Below the pieces are notes generated by a model. The model was given only the letters and a program-made list of their open reading frames with translations. It did not search any database and was not told the DNA's origin. From assembly GCA_036504035.1 (NCBI GenBank), contig DASXVV010000004.1:1-64000 (forward strand): a stretch of DNA of 64,000 nucleotides, given 5' to 3'. The stretch comes from Candidatus Deferrimicrobiaceae bacterium (GTDB lineage: Bacteria > Desulfobacterota > Deferrimicrobia > Deferrimicrobiales > Deferrimicrobiaceae). Positions 18,334 through 27,298 of the stretch are shown here, in pieces. The position numbers and the translations under genes were made by a program. The first letter of the stretch is position 1. Each line of letters starts with the position of its first letter.

Positions 18334-19704
18334 TTGGCCAAGGCAAAGACAGAGTACGCCTGCACGCAGTGCGGCACCGTTTCGCCCAAGTGGGTGGGGC
18401 AGTGCCCGGGGTGCGGGCAGTGGAGCACGATGGTCGAGGAAACCGTCGCGGCGGCGCCGAAATACACCGGGCGCTCGTTCGAGGATTTCCCCGTCTCGAA
18501 GCCGGTAAAGCTGTCCGAGGTGTCCGAGAGCGCGTCGGCGCGCACCGGTAGCGGCATCGTCGAGTTCGACCGAGTGATGGGGGGCGGCGTGGTCCCCGCG
18601 TCGGCGACGCTGATCGGCGGCGATCCCGGCATCGGGAAGTCGACGCTCCTGCTGCAGGTCGCGAAGGGGCTGGCGTCCGCGGGCAAGCCGATCCTCTACG
18701 CGTCGGGCGAGGAGTCCGAGGCGCAGATCAAGATGCGGGCGGCGCGGATGGGGATCGACGGCGGGTCGATCTACCTGATGGCCGAGACGTCGCTCGAGCG
18801 GATCGTGCAGGCGACGGGCGACCTCGCTCCCGCGGCGCTGGTCGTCGACTCGATCCAGACCGTCTTCACGGGCGAGCTGCCGGGGGCGCCCGGCTCGGTC
18901 GGTCAGGTGCGCGAGTGCGCGGGGCGGCTGGTGTTCTTCGGCAAGAAGGCGGGCATCTCGGTCTTCCTCGTCGGGCACGTGACGAAGGAAGGGGCGATCG
19001 CGGGGCCGCGGGTGCTCGAGCACCTCGTCGACACGGTGCTCTACTTCGAGGGGGAAAAAGGCCACCCGTACCGGATCCTCAAGGCGGTGAAGAATCGCTT
19101 CGGCTCGACCAACGAGATCGGCGTCTTCGAGATGCGGACGACCGGCCTCTCGGAGGTCGCCGACCCGTCGGGCATGTTTCTCTCCGAGCGCAACGGCGAC
19201 ACGTCGGGCACCACCGTCTTCCCGGCCATCGAAGGGACGCGGCCGCTGCTGGTCGAGGTGCAGGCGCTCGCCTCCCAAAGCTACCTCGCGATGCCGCGCC
19301 GCACGGTGCTCGGCGCCGACACCAACCGGGTGATCCTTTTGTGCGCGATCCTCGAGAAGAAGGCGGGGCTGGCGCTTTACAACCAGGATATTTTCGTCAA
19401 CGTCGCGGGCGGCATCAAGATCGACGAGCCGGCGGCGGATCTCGCGCTGCTGTGCGCCGTCGCGGCCTCCTTCCGGGACCAGACGATCCCCGCGGGCACG
19501 GCGATCTTCGGCGAGGTGGGGCTGGGCGGCGAGGTGCGGGCGGTGTCGCAGGCCGAGAGCCGGCTGAACGAGGCGTCGAAGATGGGATTCACCCGGGCGA
19601 TCCTGCCGGCGAGCAACGCCGAGCGGCTGGGCACGAAGTTTCCGCTGACGCTTGCGCCAGTCCACGACATCCGCGAGGCGCTGGCGGCGGCCTGGAAGAA
19701 GTAG
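18334..19704 (+). CDS. radA: DNA repair protein RadA
   Basis: A 456-aa RadA (Sms), a RecA-related ATPase that promotes branch migration during recombinational repair. The N-terminal C4 zinc finger is complete (CTQCG and CPGCG within the first 30 residues). The RecA-like core has Walker A GGDPGIGKST near residue 90 and the RadA-specific KNRFG motif. The C-terminus is a Lon-protease-like domain (ILPASNAERLG) lacking the catalytic Ser. The start is TTG at 18334 with a GGAAACGAGG region upstream; it places the zinc finger at the usual distance from the N-terminus. Confidence 0.96.
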   Translation: MAKAKTEYACTQCGTVSPKWVGQCPGCGQWSTMVEETVAAAPKYTGRSFEDFPVSKPVKLSEVSESASARTGSGIVEFDRVMGGGVVPASATLIGGDPGIGKSTLLLQVAKGLASAGKPILYASGEESEAQIKMRAARMGIDGGSIYLMAETSLERIVQATGDLAPAALVVDSIQTVFTGELPGAPGSVGQVRECAGRLVFFGKKAGISVFLVGHVTKEGAIAGPRVLEHLVDTVLYFEGEKGHPYRILKAVKNRFGSTNEIGVFEMRTTGLSEVADPSGMFLSERNGDTSGTTVFPAIEGTRPLLVEVQALASQSYLAMPRRTVLGADTNRVILLCAILEKKAGLALYNQDIFVNVAGGIKIDEPAADLALLCAVAASFRDQTIPAGTAIFGEVGLGGEVRAVSQAESRLNEASKMGFTRAILPASNAERLGTKFPLTLAPVHDIREALAAAWKK

Positions 19705-19738
19705 CCTCAAGACCAGAACGACAACAAGGGAGCAGACG

Positions 19739-22700
19739 ATGATGCCACGCTCGTCGCACCGGCTCGCCCTCGCGCTTTTCCTCCTCATGATCGTCGCATC
19801 CCGGGGTGTTCTTGCCGGCGGAACTTCCCCCTTGTCCCCGGCGGAGTGGCAGGACGGGAAGAAGGCGCTGTACGTCGCCCTTCTCAAAGGGAAAATAAAC
19901 GATGTCCTGATCGTTCCCTTCCAGCCGGAGGAGAACGGGATCGACCTGCCGGGCCGGGCGCTCATGACGAGATACCTGGACGACCGGCTGCGACGGACGA
20001 CCGGCTTCCGGATCCCCGACCCGACGCTGGTGGCTAGGGCGCTTGGCGAAAACGCCAGGACGTTTCCCGACGTGGAGGTTTACAGGCTCGCAAACGATCT
20101 GGGCATCCGGTTCCTCATTCGGGGCTTCGTCGGGCACAATCTCAAGGAGACAATGTCGGTCAAGCTACTCGTCCAGGAACGGAAGGCGGGAACGCCACTG
20201 GCTCCGGAGACGCCGGTCGCTCGCCTCGAGTGGACCGGGCTTTCCTTCTCGGATGAACGGCCGCCGGAGGAGGCATTCCTCGGGCTGATCGACAACGTCG
20301 TCGCGAAGTTTCCGATCACGCAGACCCGGAAGTCGGAAACGAAACGGTTCGGGATGGTGGGGCCGATCGCGCTACCCTCGACGATCCCGGAACTGGCGGA
20401 AGCGAAGTCCGTTTCTCCCGCAGAGAACGCGTGGCGTCTCCAGGCGCTCGCCCTGCTGTTCCCCGAGGATGCCCCCGAACGGGAACAGCTGTTCGAGCGG
20501 TCGCTCGTGGCCCTTGTGTCGGTTGCGCCTGAATCGCCGGATTACCGTCTCCTGAAAAGCCGCGCCCTGTTTTACCTTGCCCGCAGGCCGGCGGCTGTCG
20601 CGGCGCTCGGCTTCCCTGAAACCGCGGATGAAACGTATTTTTCCGCCTATCTCGACGCGGACCTCCCGACGGCACGGAAAGCGATGGAAAGAATCGGTTC
20701 ACCGCTGGCAAGGGTCATGGCGGAGATCGAGGTGAACGACCTCGACTGGGCATTCGACCAAAATCTTCCCGAACGAGCTCGATACCCGGCGCTCACGAAG
20801 GAGATTCCGGCCTGGGAAATGGTCATGACCTGCCGCCTCCTGGAAAGGGACGGATGGACGGTGCCGTCGAACCTGCTCGTGAAGGACCGGATGGACCAGG
20901 AGTTTCCCGCACCCGGCGCGAAGGCGAAGGAGCTTGCGGCCGGGATGCTGATCCTCGCCGAATCTCCGGGCAAGGGGGAGGACGTGCTGCTGTCCGCCCA
21001 TCGTCATTACCGGAAAGTCATGGAACTGGAAGGAAAGCAGCTGTATTCCGGGGACGATTCGGCGAGTCCTTCCCGGCGCGACGCCCTTGAACTGCTGACG
21101 GCGATCGGGGAGCGGAACGTCGTCAAAGAGATCAATCTGCGGGGGAATATTCAGGCTCTGCCCGAGAAGGCAATCGAGGAACTCGATTTCGTGGACGGCG
21201 TGTACAACGGGTATCCGGAGCTTTTGCTGCTTCGGGCGCAATCGGAGAAGCGGATCTCCGAGACACGGCAGCAGGACGGACGATCAAGCCTGCTAGCGGC
21301 CGCGAGGGAACATGCCGCCGAGGCGTTTTATCGCTCCGCGGGGCAAACCGGCGTCGCGAGGAGGTCCCAGGAATTTCTCGAGGAGCAGAAAGCGGACATG
21401 ACCCTTTTGGCAGGCTATGATCGCGATTATCCCAGGCGATGGGACTGGAACTACTCCGGGCCCGGCGACCGCCTTGCACTCCGCAAGGAGGCGTTGACGG
21501 GACGCAATGCGTCGTCGCTGCCTGACGGCTCCTACCCGGCGCTGAAGAACGGGGAACTCGGGCTGCTGTACACCCACGCCGGGTTTTCCTGGTTCACCTG
21601 GCTCGTCGAGAATCTGCCTGCGAACCCCGCGAGCCGGAGCGCGGTCGACGCGTTCGTCGCGGCGAACGGCCGCCGGTTTGCCGGCCATCGGGGCCAGGCT
21701 TCTTTCCGGGCGAAACGGGACCTGGGGAAGGGCGAGCCGCAGGCTGCCGTCCGGATCTACAAGGAGGCGATCGATGCGTCTCCGAGGGTCTGGCAACCCT
21801 ATGCCGACTTCGGGAAAATGCTGATGGCGGGAGGGGAGGTCGACAACGCCTTCGAACTGTACCGGTCGTATCCGCTATTCGGAGACACTGGGAACGATCC
21901 CGGGCCAAACAAGGTCGGGCTTTCCAACCAGGCCTGCGAAGTGGGTCAGGAATTCTTCTGGGCCGGATACCCCGACAAGGCGATCCCGTTCTTCAAGGCC
22001 TCGGCCGGCTACAAGACCGGCTCGGGCGCCGGCATGGTTGCGGCCGCCCGGGTTGCCACCATCGAAATGGATTTTCCGCGGGCGGCGGCTTACGCCCTCG
22101 AGTCCTTCAAGCGATACAACAACGCGTATTCGTTGCGTGACTACCTGGGACTGCTCCACCTGTTCGGATACGGGAAACAGGTCTGGCCTCTGTTCGATAC
22201 GGTCGTATCCAAGGGGTTGAATCCGCCGGTCTGGTACTCCGCATTCATCGGCCACCGGCTCGATGGGAGTCGCGACGACGAAATCCTGACTTGGTACGGT
22301 CGGCCCGAAATCCGCAACGTCGAGGGAAACGGGATCGGATCCCCCATGATGCTCGAACTGTTCGTCGACCGTCCGGTCGACGAACAACTTGTCGCGAAGA
22401 TTCGCGAGGCGGAAGTGAATCGTCCCGCCACCGGGGTGGAAGATCGCTACGTCGCCGAGGCTCCGGGCCGCGTCTCGGACCTGGCCGGAATCTACTGGCG
22501 TGTGAAGAGCGGCAACGTGGGCGACGTGATGCCCGCCGCGCGATCGATCGAATTCATGCAGCGGCAACCCGACCTGATCGGGCCCATCCTGCCTTATATG
22601 GTGTGGGGCAGCGTGAAGAGCGGGATCGGCCCGTCGTATGCCCAGTTCGCCGAGAGGTACCGGGAAAAGTCGCCCTTCGACTACGAGCTGGCAAAAGCCG

Positions 22701-23110
22701 CGATCGCGGCCGGAACCGGAAACCACGATGAGGCAGTGCGTCGCCTGAAGGCGGCCAGCTTCCGTATTCCCCGGGAGGCGCAGCCGATCCCTCCCTGGTA
22801 CCGTCTCGTCGAGTGGGCGGAATGGTTCTATGCCGACAGCAAGCGGCCCGAGTATCGGGAACTCGCACTCGACTGGGCGAAGCGGCACCAGCGGATCCAG
22901 CCGATGTATGCGTGGGCCTACGCCGTGGAGGCCCGGTATGCGGAGGAAGGGCCCGCTCGCACGAGGGCGCTGGCGATGGCGTTGCACCTGGATCGGCGAT
23001 CGGAGCGGATCACGGCCATTCCGGAAGCCGAGAAGGAGAAGGCGCGGGAGTGGCTAAAGGCGAACAACCCCTTCAAGATGCCTTCCGCGAAGTCGGGGCA
23101 GGGGCTATAG
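19739..23110 (+). CDS. Large exported protein with CsgG/FlgO-like N-terminus and TPR-like repeats
   Basis: A 1123-aa protein with a cleavable signal peptide (Arg/His n-region, core LALALFLLMIVAS, cleavage after about residue 28). I cannot name it. The first 130 mature residues (VLIVPFQPEENGIDLPG, DDRLRRTTGFRIPDP, LGIRFLIRGFVG) resemble the nucleotide-binding-like fold of CsgG/FlgO/TolB-type lipoprotein domains, though there is no lipobox. The rest is helical with Trp/Tyr-rich stretches and intervals suggesting TPR- or Sel1-like repeats, for example around 21720-21870. It is probably periplasmic. It starts 34 bases after radA and ends by overlapping rlmE tail to tail by 6 bases. Codon use is a little more relaxed than in its neighbours. 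Confidence 0.75.
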   Translation: MMPRSSHRLALALFLLMIVASRGVLAGGTSPLSPAEWQDGKKALYVALLKGKINDVLIVPFQPEENGIDLPGRALMTRYLDDRLRRTTGFRIPDPTLVARALGENARTFPDVEVYRLANDLGIRFLIRGFVGHNLKETMSVKLLVQERKAGTPLAPETPVARLEWTGLSFSDERPPEEAFLGLIDNVVAKFPITQTRKSETKRFGMVGPIALPSTIPELAEAKSVSPAENAWRLQALALLFPEDAPEREQLFERSLVALVSVAPESPDYRLLKSRALFYLARRPAAVAALGFPETADETYFSAYLDADLPTARKAMERIGSPLARVMAEIEVNDLDWAFDQNLPERARYPALTKEIPAWEMVMTCRLLERDGWTVPSNLLVKDRMDQEFPAPGAKAKELAAGMLILAESPGKGEDVLLSAHRHYRKVMELEGKQLYSGDDSASPSRRDALELLTAIGERNVVKEINLRGNIQALPEKAIEELDFVDGVYNGYPELLLLRAQSEKRISETRQQDGRSSLLAAAREHAAEAFYRSAGQTGVARRSQEFLEEQKADMTLLAGYDRDYPRRWDWNYSGPGDRLALRKEALTGRNASSLPDGSYPALKNGELGLLYTHAGFSWFTWLVENLPANPASRSAVDAFVAANGRRFAGHRGQASFRAKRDLGKGEPQAAVRIYKEAIDASPRVWQPYADFGKMLMAGGEVDNAFELYRSYPLFGDTGNDPGPNKVGLSNQACEVGQEFFWAGYPDKAIPFFKASAGYKTGSGAGMVAAARVATIEMDFPRAAAYALESFKRYNNAYSLRDYLGLLHLFGYGKQVWPLFDTVVSKGLNPPVWYSAFIGHRLDGSRDDEILTWYGRPEIRNVEGNGIGSPMMLELFVDRPVDEQLVAKIREAEVNRPATGVEDRYVAEAPGRVSDLAGIYWRVKSGNVGDVMPAARSIEFMQRQPDLIGPILPYMVWGSVKSGIGPSYAQFAERYREKSPFDYELAKAAIAAGTGNHDEAVRRLKAASFRIPREAQPIPPWYRLVEWAEWFYADSKRPEYRELALDWAKRHQRIQPMYAWAYAVEARYAEEGPARTRALAMALHLDRRSERITAIPEAEKEKAREWLKANNPFKMPSAKSGQGL

Positions 23111-23707
23111 GGGGCGGTATCCCTTGAACCCCTTCCCTATCAGGTAGAGCTCGAACGATTCCTTGCGGGTGGCCTCTGGGCGGATGCGGCGCACCTTGTC
23201 GAAGTGGGGTTGCAGCTCCTTGAAGACGAGGTCGGACTCGTTGCCCGTGAAGATCTTGGCAAGGAAGGCGCCGCCCGGCTTGAGCGTCTCCCTGGCGAAT
23301 CCGAAGATGATGCGGACGAGGTCGGCCGAGCGCGCCTGGTCGGTGAAGGCGCTTCCGGTCGTGTTGGGCGCGGCGTCGGAGAGCACGAGGTCGGCCTTGC
23401 GGCCCAGGAACCCGATCACCTCGGCGGGGAGGGCGGGCTCCTCGAGCGACTGGTGGTAGAAGCGGAAGTTGTCGCCGCCCAGCGGGTCCATCGCCAGAAT
23501 GTCGACCGCCGCGACCTTGCCCTTGGCGCCGACCATCTGCAGCAGGAGCTGGCTCCAGCCGCCGGGCGCCGCCCCCGCGTCGACGACGAGGTCGCCGGGC
23601 TTCACGATCTTTTCGGCCACGACGATCTGCTGCAGCTTGTAGGCCGCCCGCGACCGGTACCCTTCCTGCTTGGCCTTGAGGTAGTAGCTGTCCTTGCGCT
23701 TGTACAT
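23105..23707 (-). CDS. rlmE: 23S rRNA 2'-O-methyltransferase RlmE (FtsJ/RrmJ)
   Basis: A roughly 200-aa RlmE, which methylates the 2'-O of U2552 in 23S rRNA late in ribosome assembly. The SAM-binding motif DAGAAPGGWSQ, the conserved DLVLSDAAPNTTG (catalytic Asp) and the Lys/Glu of the KDKE tetrad (LAKIFTGNE and KESFELYLI) are all present. The family N-terminus (SRAAYKL) begins about 20 residues in. Two starts are possible: 23716 (MTTMYK) and 23707 (MYKRKD). I prefer 23707 because a TATCAT box seven bases upstream would make it near-leaderless; neither start has a Shine-Dalgarno site. It diverges from the prenyl synthase. Confidence 0.94.
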   Translation of the reverse strand: MYKRKDSYYLKAKQEGYRSRAAYKLQQIVVAEKIVKPGDLVVDAGAAPGGWSQLLLQMVGAKGKVAAVDILAMDPLGGDNFRFYHQSLEEPALPAEVIGFLGRKADLVLSDAAPNTTGSAFTDQARSADLVRIIFGFARETLKPGGAFLAKIFTGNESDLVFKELQPHFDKVRRIRPEATRKESFELYLIGKGFKGYRPL

Positions 23708-23739
23708 GGTCGTCATGATAACGCAACCGGGGCGCGAAG

Positions 23740-23769
23740 TTGACAGCCGGAGGCCTAAGACGCTAGATT
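23740..23769 (+). promoter_or_regulatory. Sigma-70 promoter of the polyprenyl synthase gene
   Basis: A perfect -35 TTGACA (23740-23745), an 18-base spacer and TAGATT (23764-23769). The ATG is only ten bases after the -10, so the message would be nearly leaderless. Confidence 0.65.
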
Positions 23770-23779
23770 CAAATTACCC

Positions 23780-24769
23780 ATGGCGCGCGCAATCACCGAT
23801 ATCGACGACGTTTTCCATCACATCAGCGCCGACCTCAAGAAGGTCGAGAAGGCGCTCGTCGCCTTCCTGAAGTCTCCCGTCCCCATCATCCCGGTCGTCG
23901 GGAAGCACATCACGCTGTCCGGCGGTAAGCGTTTCCGGCCGGCGTCGCTGCTGCTGGTGGCGGAGGCGTGCGGCTACAAGGGGCCCCGGCGCACCGTCCT
24001 GTCGGTCGTCACCGAGTACATGCACACCGCAACGCTGCTGCACGACGACGTCGTCGACGGCGGCACCGTCCGGCGCGGGAAGCCGTCGGCCAACGTGGTA
24101 TACGGCAATTCCGTCAGCGTCCTCGTGGGCGACTTCCTCTTCGCCCGCGCCTCGCAGCTCATGACCGAGGACGGCGACCTCGACGTTCTCGGCATCTACG
24201 CCCGCACGCTGGTGTCGCTCACCGAGGGCGAGGTGCTCCAGCTCATGAAATCGAAAGATCCCGCCATCTCCGAGAAAGACTACCTGCGCGTCGTCTTCCA
24301 CAAGACGGCCTCGCTCATCGCCGCCGCTACCGAGACGGGCGCCGTGCTCGCGGGCGCCGACGCCGCGCTTCGCCGGAAGATGTTCGAGTACGGCTCATCG
24401 GTCGGCATCGCCTTCCAGCTCATGGACGACATCCTCGACTACACCGGCACCGAGAAGGATCTTGGCAAGAGGCCGTACGCCGACCTGCGCGAAGGGAAGG
24501 TCACGCTGCCGCTGATCCAGGCGCTTCGCGTGGCGTCCGACAGCGATCGCGCGCATGCGGCTGCAATCTTGTCGGGCCGGTCGGTGGGCGAAGGGGACAT
24601 CCGCTCCCTGGCCGACCTGGTCGCCGCGAACGGCGGCATCGAATACACCGAAAAGTTGGCGCGCCAGTACGTCGCGCGCGGTAAGCGTCAGCTCGCCGGC
24701 CTCCCCGACTCGCCCGCCCGCACCGCACTCGAAGTCCTCTCCGACTACATCGTCTCCCGCACGAATTAA
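23780..24769 (+). CDS. Long-chain trans-polyprenyl diphosphate synthase
   Basis: A 329-aa class I isoprenyl transferase that condenses isopentenyl diphosphate onto an allylic primer to make the side chain of quinones. The first Asp-rich motif DDVVD lies in TATLLHDDVVDGG, the second is QLMDDILDYTG, and the basic GGKRFRP motif is near residue 50. A small residue (Ala) five positions before the first motif suggests a long product, as in IspB/HepT-type enzymes. With mqnE/mqnC in the same window, a menaquinone tail is the likely use. The start has no Shine-Dalgarno site and lies just after a strong promoter. Confidence 0.94.
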   Translation: MARAITDIDDVFHHISADLKKVEKALVAFLKSPVPIIPVVGKHITLSGGKRFRPASLLLVAEACGYKGPRRTVLSVVTEYMHTATLLHDDVVDGGTVRRGKPSANVVYGNSVSVLVGDFLFARASQLMTEDGDLDVLGIYARTLVSLTEGEVLQLMKSKDPAISEKDYLRVVFHKTASLIAAATETGAVLAGADAALRRKMFEYGSSVGIAFQLMDDILDYTGTEKDLGKRPYADLREGKVTLPLIQALRVASDSDRAHAAAILSGRSVGEGDIRSLADLVAANGGIEYTEKLARQYVARGKRQLAGLPDSPARTALEVLSDYIVSRTN

Positions 24770-24869
24770 TCTGCTCGGGGCATAGGCCCCCGTCCGTGGA
24801 CGCTCCGGGGCCGCTACGCGCCGGGGGGCGAAACCGCGCGCGGATGATGGAAACGCGCGACGAATAAGC

Positions 24870-24875
24870 CATAAT
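24870..24875 (+). promoter_or_regulatory. Candidate -10 box giving a leaderless transcript
   Basis: CATAAT ends six bases before ATG 24882, so initiation at the usual distance would fall on the start codon itself. No convincing -35 hexamer and no Shine-Dalgarno site are seen. Confidence 0.4.
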
Positions 24876-24881
24876 GGCGGT

Positions 24882-26573
24882 ATGAACAACGGGAACGGGC
24901 ATGCCCGCGGGGGCGCGACGTGGACGGTGCCGGCGGATGTCGCGCCGGGCGCGACGCTGCTCGACGCGCTGCGCGACGAGGGAATCGTCGTGCCCGCCGA
25001 TTGCGGCGGGGTCGGCACGTGCGGGCTCTGTGCGGTCCGGGTAGTCCCCGCGTCGGAGCCGTCGGCTGCCGACTTGGACCATATCGATTCGCCCCGGATC
25101 GCGCAGGGGTGGCGATTGGCATGCGGCGTGGCCGCGCGGCCCGGGATGGTTGCGCATCTGCCGGAGGATGCGACCCGGGTCCCGGCTTCCGCCCGCGAAA
25201 AGAAGGGGCGTCGTTCCTCCGGCGAAAGGGCCGATTCCCCGGCGGCGGCCCCTCCCGCCCCGAAGAGGAGCGGCATCGCCCTCGCCGTCGACCTGGGTAC
25301 GACGACGGTCGCCGCGGCGCTCGTGTCGCTTCCGGGCGGCGAGATTCTGGCGGAAGCCTCCGCACCCAATACGCAAAGGCCATACGGCGGCGACGTCGTC
25401 TCCCGGATCGAATACGGGTCGCGCGGGCCGGCCGAGCTTGGCCGACTGCGCGACGCCGCGGTCGAAAGCCTCCGCGCCGCGGCCGCGGCCGCCTGCCGCG
25501 CGGCCGGCGTGCGGCAGACGCAGATCGACGGCGGCGCGATCGCCTGCAATCCCACGATGGCGCACCTGCTCCTGGGAGCGAACCCTGCGCCGCTTGGCCG
25601 CGCGCCGTTCCGGCTGGCCGTCGAGGGGACGCTCATCCTCGCCGGTAAGCGGATCGGTTTCCCCGGCGCCCCCGACGCGCTCGTGACGCTCCTGCCCGCG
25701 GTCTCCGCGACGCTGGGCGGAGACGCCGTCGGCGGCGCCGTCGCGCTCGGATTCGACCGGGTGGGCCACGACCCTCGCCTGCTCGTCGACGTCGGCACCA
25801 ACACCGAGATCGTGCTGGCGATCCCGGGGCGAAAGCGGGTCCTTGCCGCTTCGGCCGCGTCGGGTGGCGCCTTCGAGGGCGCCGCGATCGCCTGCGGCAT
25901 GCGGGCCGAGGCCGGTGCGGTGACTGCCGCCGGCTGGTCGGGCGACGACCTGACATTGACGGTCGTTGGCGGCGGTGCGGCGCGCGGGATTTCCGGCTCC
26001 GGACTGCTCGACCTGGTCGCCCTGCTGCTCCGGTTCGGGATCGTCGACCCGTCGGGCCGCCTGCTCGGCCGCGACGCGCTGTTCGGCTCGGCGCCGCCCG
26101 CGCTCCTGGGCCGCCTTCTTCCCGGGCGGGACGGCGACATCCGGTTCCTCGTGTCGCGTGCACCCGGCCGCACGGTCACCCTCTCGTCCGCCGACCTCCG
26201 GCAGCTCCAGCTCGCGAAGGGGGCGGTCCGCGCGGCGCTCGACCTTATGCTGGAAGAAGCGGGAATTTCCCCGCGCGACGTCGCCGAGGTCGCGGTCGCG
26301 GGAGCCTTCGGCGCGGGCATCGCGGAGGAGAGCGCGGTCGCGACGGGGCTGTTCCCGGAAGATTTTCGGGGGAAGTTTACGCAAGGCGGGAACGCCTCGC
26401 TCCGGGCCGCGGTCGAGACGCTGCGCGACGGGCGGTTCGCCGGACGCGTCGACGCCTTCGCCCGACGGATCCGTCCGCTGTCGCTGCCCGACCTGCCGGA
26501 ATTTCCCGCCCGTTTCCTGGCCGCGATGGAATTTGCGCGCGATTCTCAAGTTTTTCCGCCCTTCCGCCGATAA
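24882..26573 (+). CDS. Ferredoxin/ASKHA protein, corrinoid activator type (RACE, DUF4445)
   Basis: A 563-aa protein. Residues 1-100 form a plant-type 2Fe-2S domain with Cys41, Cys47, Cys50 and a fourth Cys near 86 (in RLACGVA). After a linker, an ASKHA-type ATPase core starts at about residue 133 with the phosphate-binding AVDLGTTTVAAAL and continues with DVGTNTEIVL and GISGSGLLDL. This is the architecture of RACo-like reductive activators of corrinoid enzymes, which use ATP to re-reduce inactive cob(II)alamin. No corrinoid methyltransferase is adjacent, so the target is unknown. It is about 110 bases downstream of the prenyl synthase, with its own candidate promoter. Confidence 0.88.
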   Translation: MNNGNGHARGGATWTVPADVAPGATLLDALRDEGIVVPADCGGVGTCGLCAVRVVPASEPSAADLDHIDSPRIAQGWRLACGVAARPGMVAHLPEDATRVPASAREKKGRRSSGERADSPAAAPPAPKRSGIALAVDLGTTTVAAALVSLPGGEILAEASAPNTQRPYGGDVVSRIEYGSRGPAELGRLRDAAVESLRAAAAAACRAAGVRQTQIDGGAIACNPTMAHLLLGANPAPLGRAPFRLAVEGTLILAGKRIGFPGAPDALVTLLPAVSATLGGDAVGGAVALGFDRVGHDPRLLVDVGTNTEIVLAIPGRKRVLAASAASGGAFEGAAIACGMRAEAGAVTAAGWSGDDLTLTVVGGGAARGISGSGLLDLVALLLRFGIVDPSGRLLGRDALFGSAPPALLGRLLPGRDGDIRFLVSRAPGRTVTLSSADLRQLQLAKGAVRAALDLMLEEAGISPRDVAEVAVAGAFGAGIAEESAVATGLFPEDFRGKFTQGGNASLRAAVETLRDGRFAGRVDAFARRIRPLSLPDLPEFPARFLAAMEFARDSQVFPPFRR

Positions 26574-26627
26574 GTCCCTTGTTCTGATGTATCATTCGTC
26601 GCAGTACGCCCAAGGAGGAAAGACTAG

Positions 26628-27206
26628 ATGAAGAAGGGTAACAACAGCGGTTTCACTTTGGTCGAAGTCGTGGTCGTCGTCGCGGTCATCGCCATCCTGG
26701 CCGCGGTCCTCACGCCGTACATCACGAAATACATCGACGATTCCAAGATCGCCAAGGCCAAGAACGAGGTGCAGGTCATCTCGGCTTCGCTCGCCAACCT
26801 CTACAAGGATACGGGTCGATGGCCGACCTCGCAGGCGGCGCCGAATGCGGCCTACCTCGCCTGGACCACGACCGCGCCGACCACCTTCCCTGGCATGCTG
26901 ACGGGTGCCTGGGCCACCGCCGCCAACACCGGAAATCTCGCGAATCACCTGGTGACGAACGGCCCCCCGGTGAACTACCCGGCAACCGGCGACATGATGT
27001 GGAGGGGACCTTACGCCACGACCATTCCCCTCGACCCGTGGGGCCATCCTTACCTCGTTTATGTACCGGCGGCGGGTGCCGTCAATCCTCCGCCCCCGAT
27101 CTGGGTGCTTTCCGCAGGTCCCAACGGCATCGTCAACAATGCAGCCAACGCCCCGGCGCTGGTCAATGCCGCGAACAACGACGACATCGGGATCCGAATC
27201 CGATAA
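26628..27206 (+). CDS. GspG-like type II/IV pseudopilin
   Basis: A 192-aa prepilin with a 7-8 residue basic leader MKKGNNSG followed by FTLVEVVVVVAVIAILAAV. The prepilin peptidase would cut before Phe9, with the required Glu at mature position 5. The C-terminal region has the GspG-like block PLDPWGHPYLVY. It is the first gene of the pilus-like operon, and a consensus AAGGAGG precedes the ATG. It may be the major pseudopilin. The central part is Ala/Thr/Pro-rich and without family hits that I can recognise. Confidence 0.92.
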   Translation: MKKGNNSGFTLVEVVVVVAVIAILAAVLTPYITKYIDDSKIAKAKNEVQVISASLANLYKDTGRWPTSQAAPNAAYLAWTTTAPTTFPGMLTGAWATAANTGNLANHLVTNGPPVNYPATGDMMWRGPYATTIPLDPWGHPYLVYVPAAGAVNPPPPIWVLSAGPNGIVNNAANAPALVNAANNDDIGIRIR

Positions 27207-27298
27207 GGACCTGCAGTTGATCTTTGCGAAACCCGAAATAGCCGGAGACGCAGCCCGCGCCTTCGGCTATTTCCATTTCATGCCTTCCGGAGGCGTCC

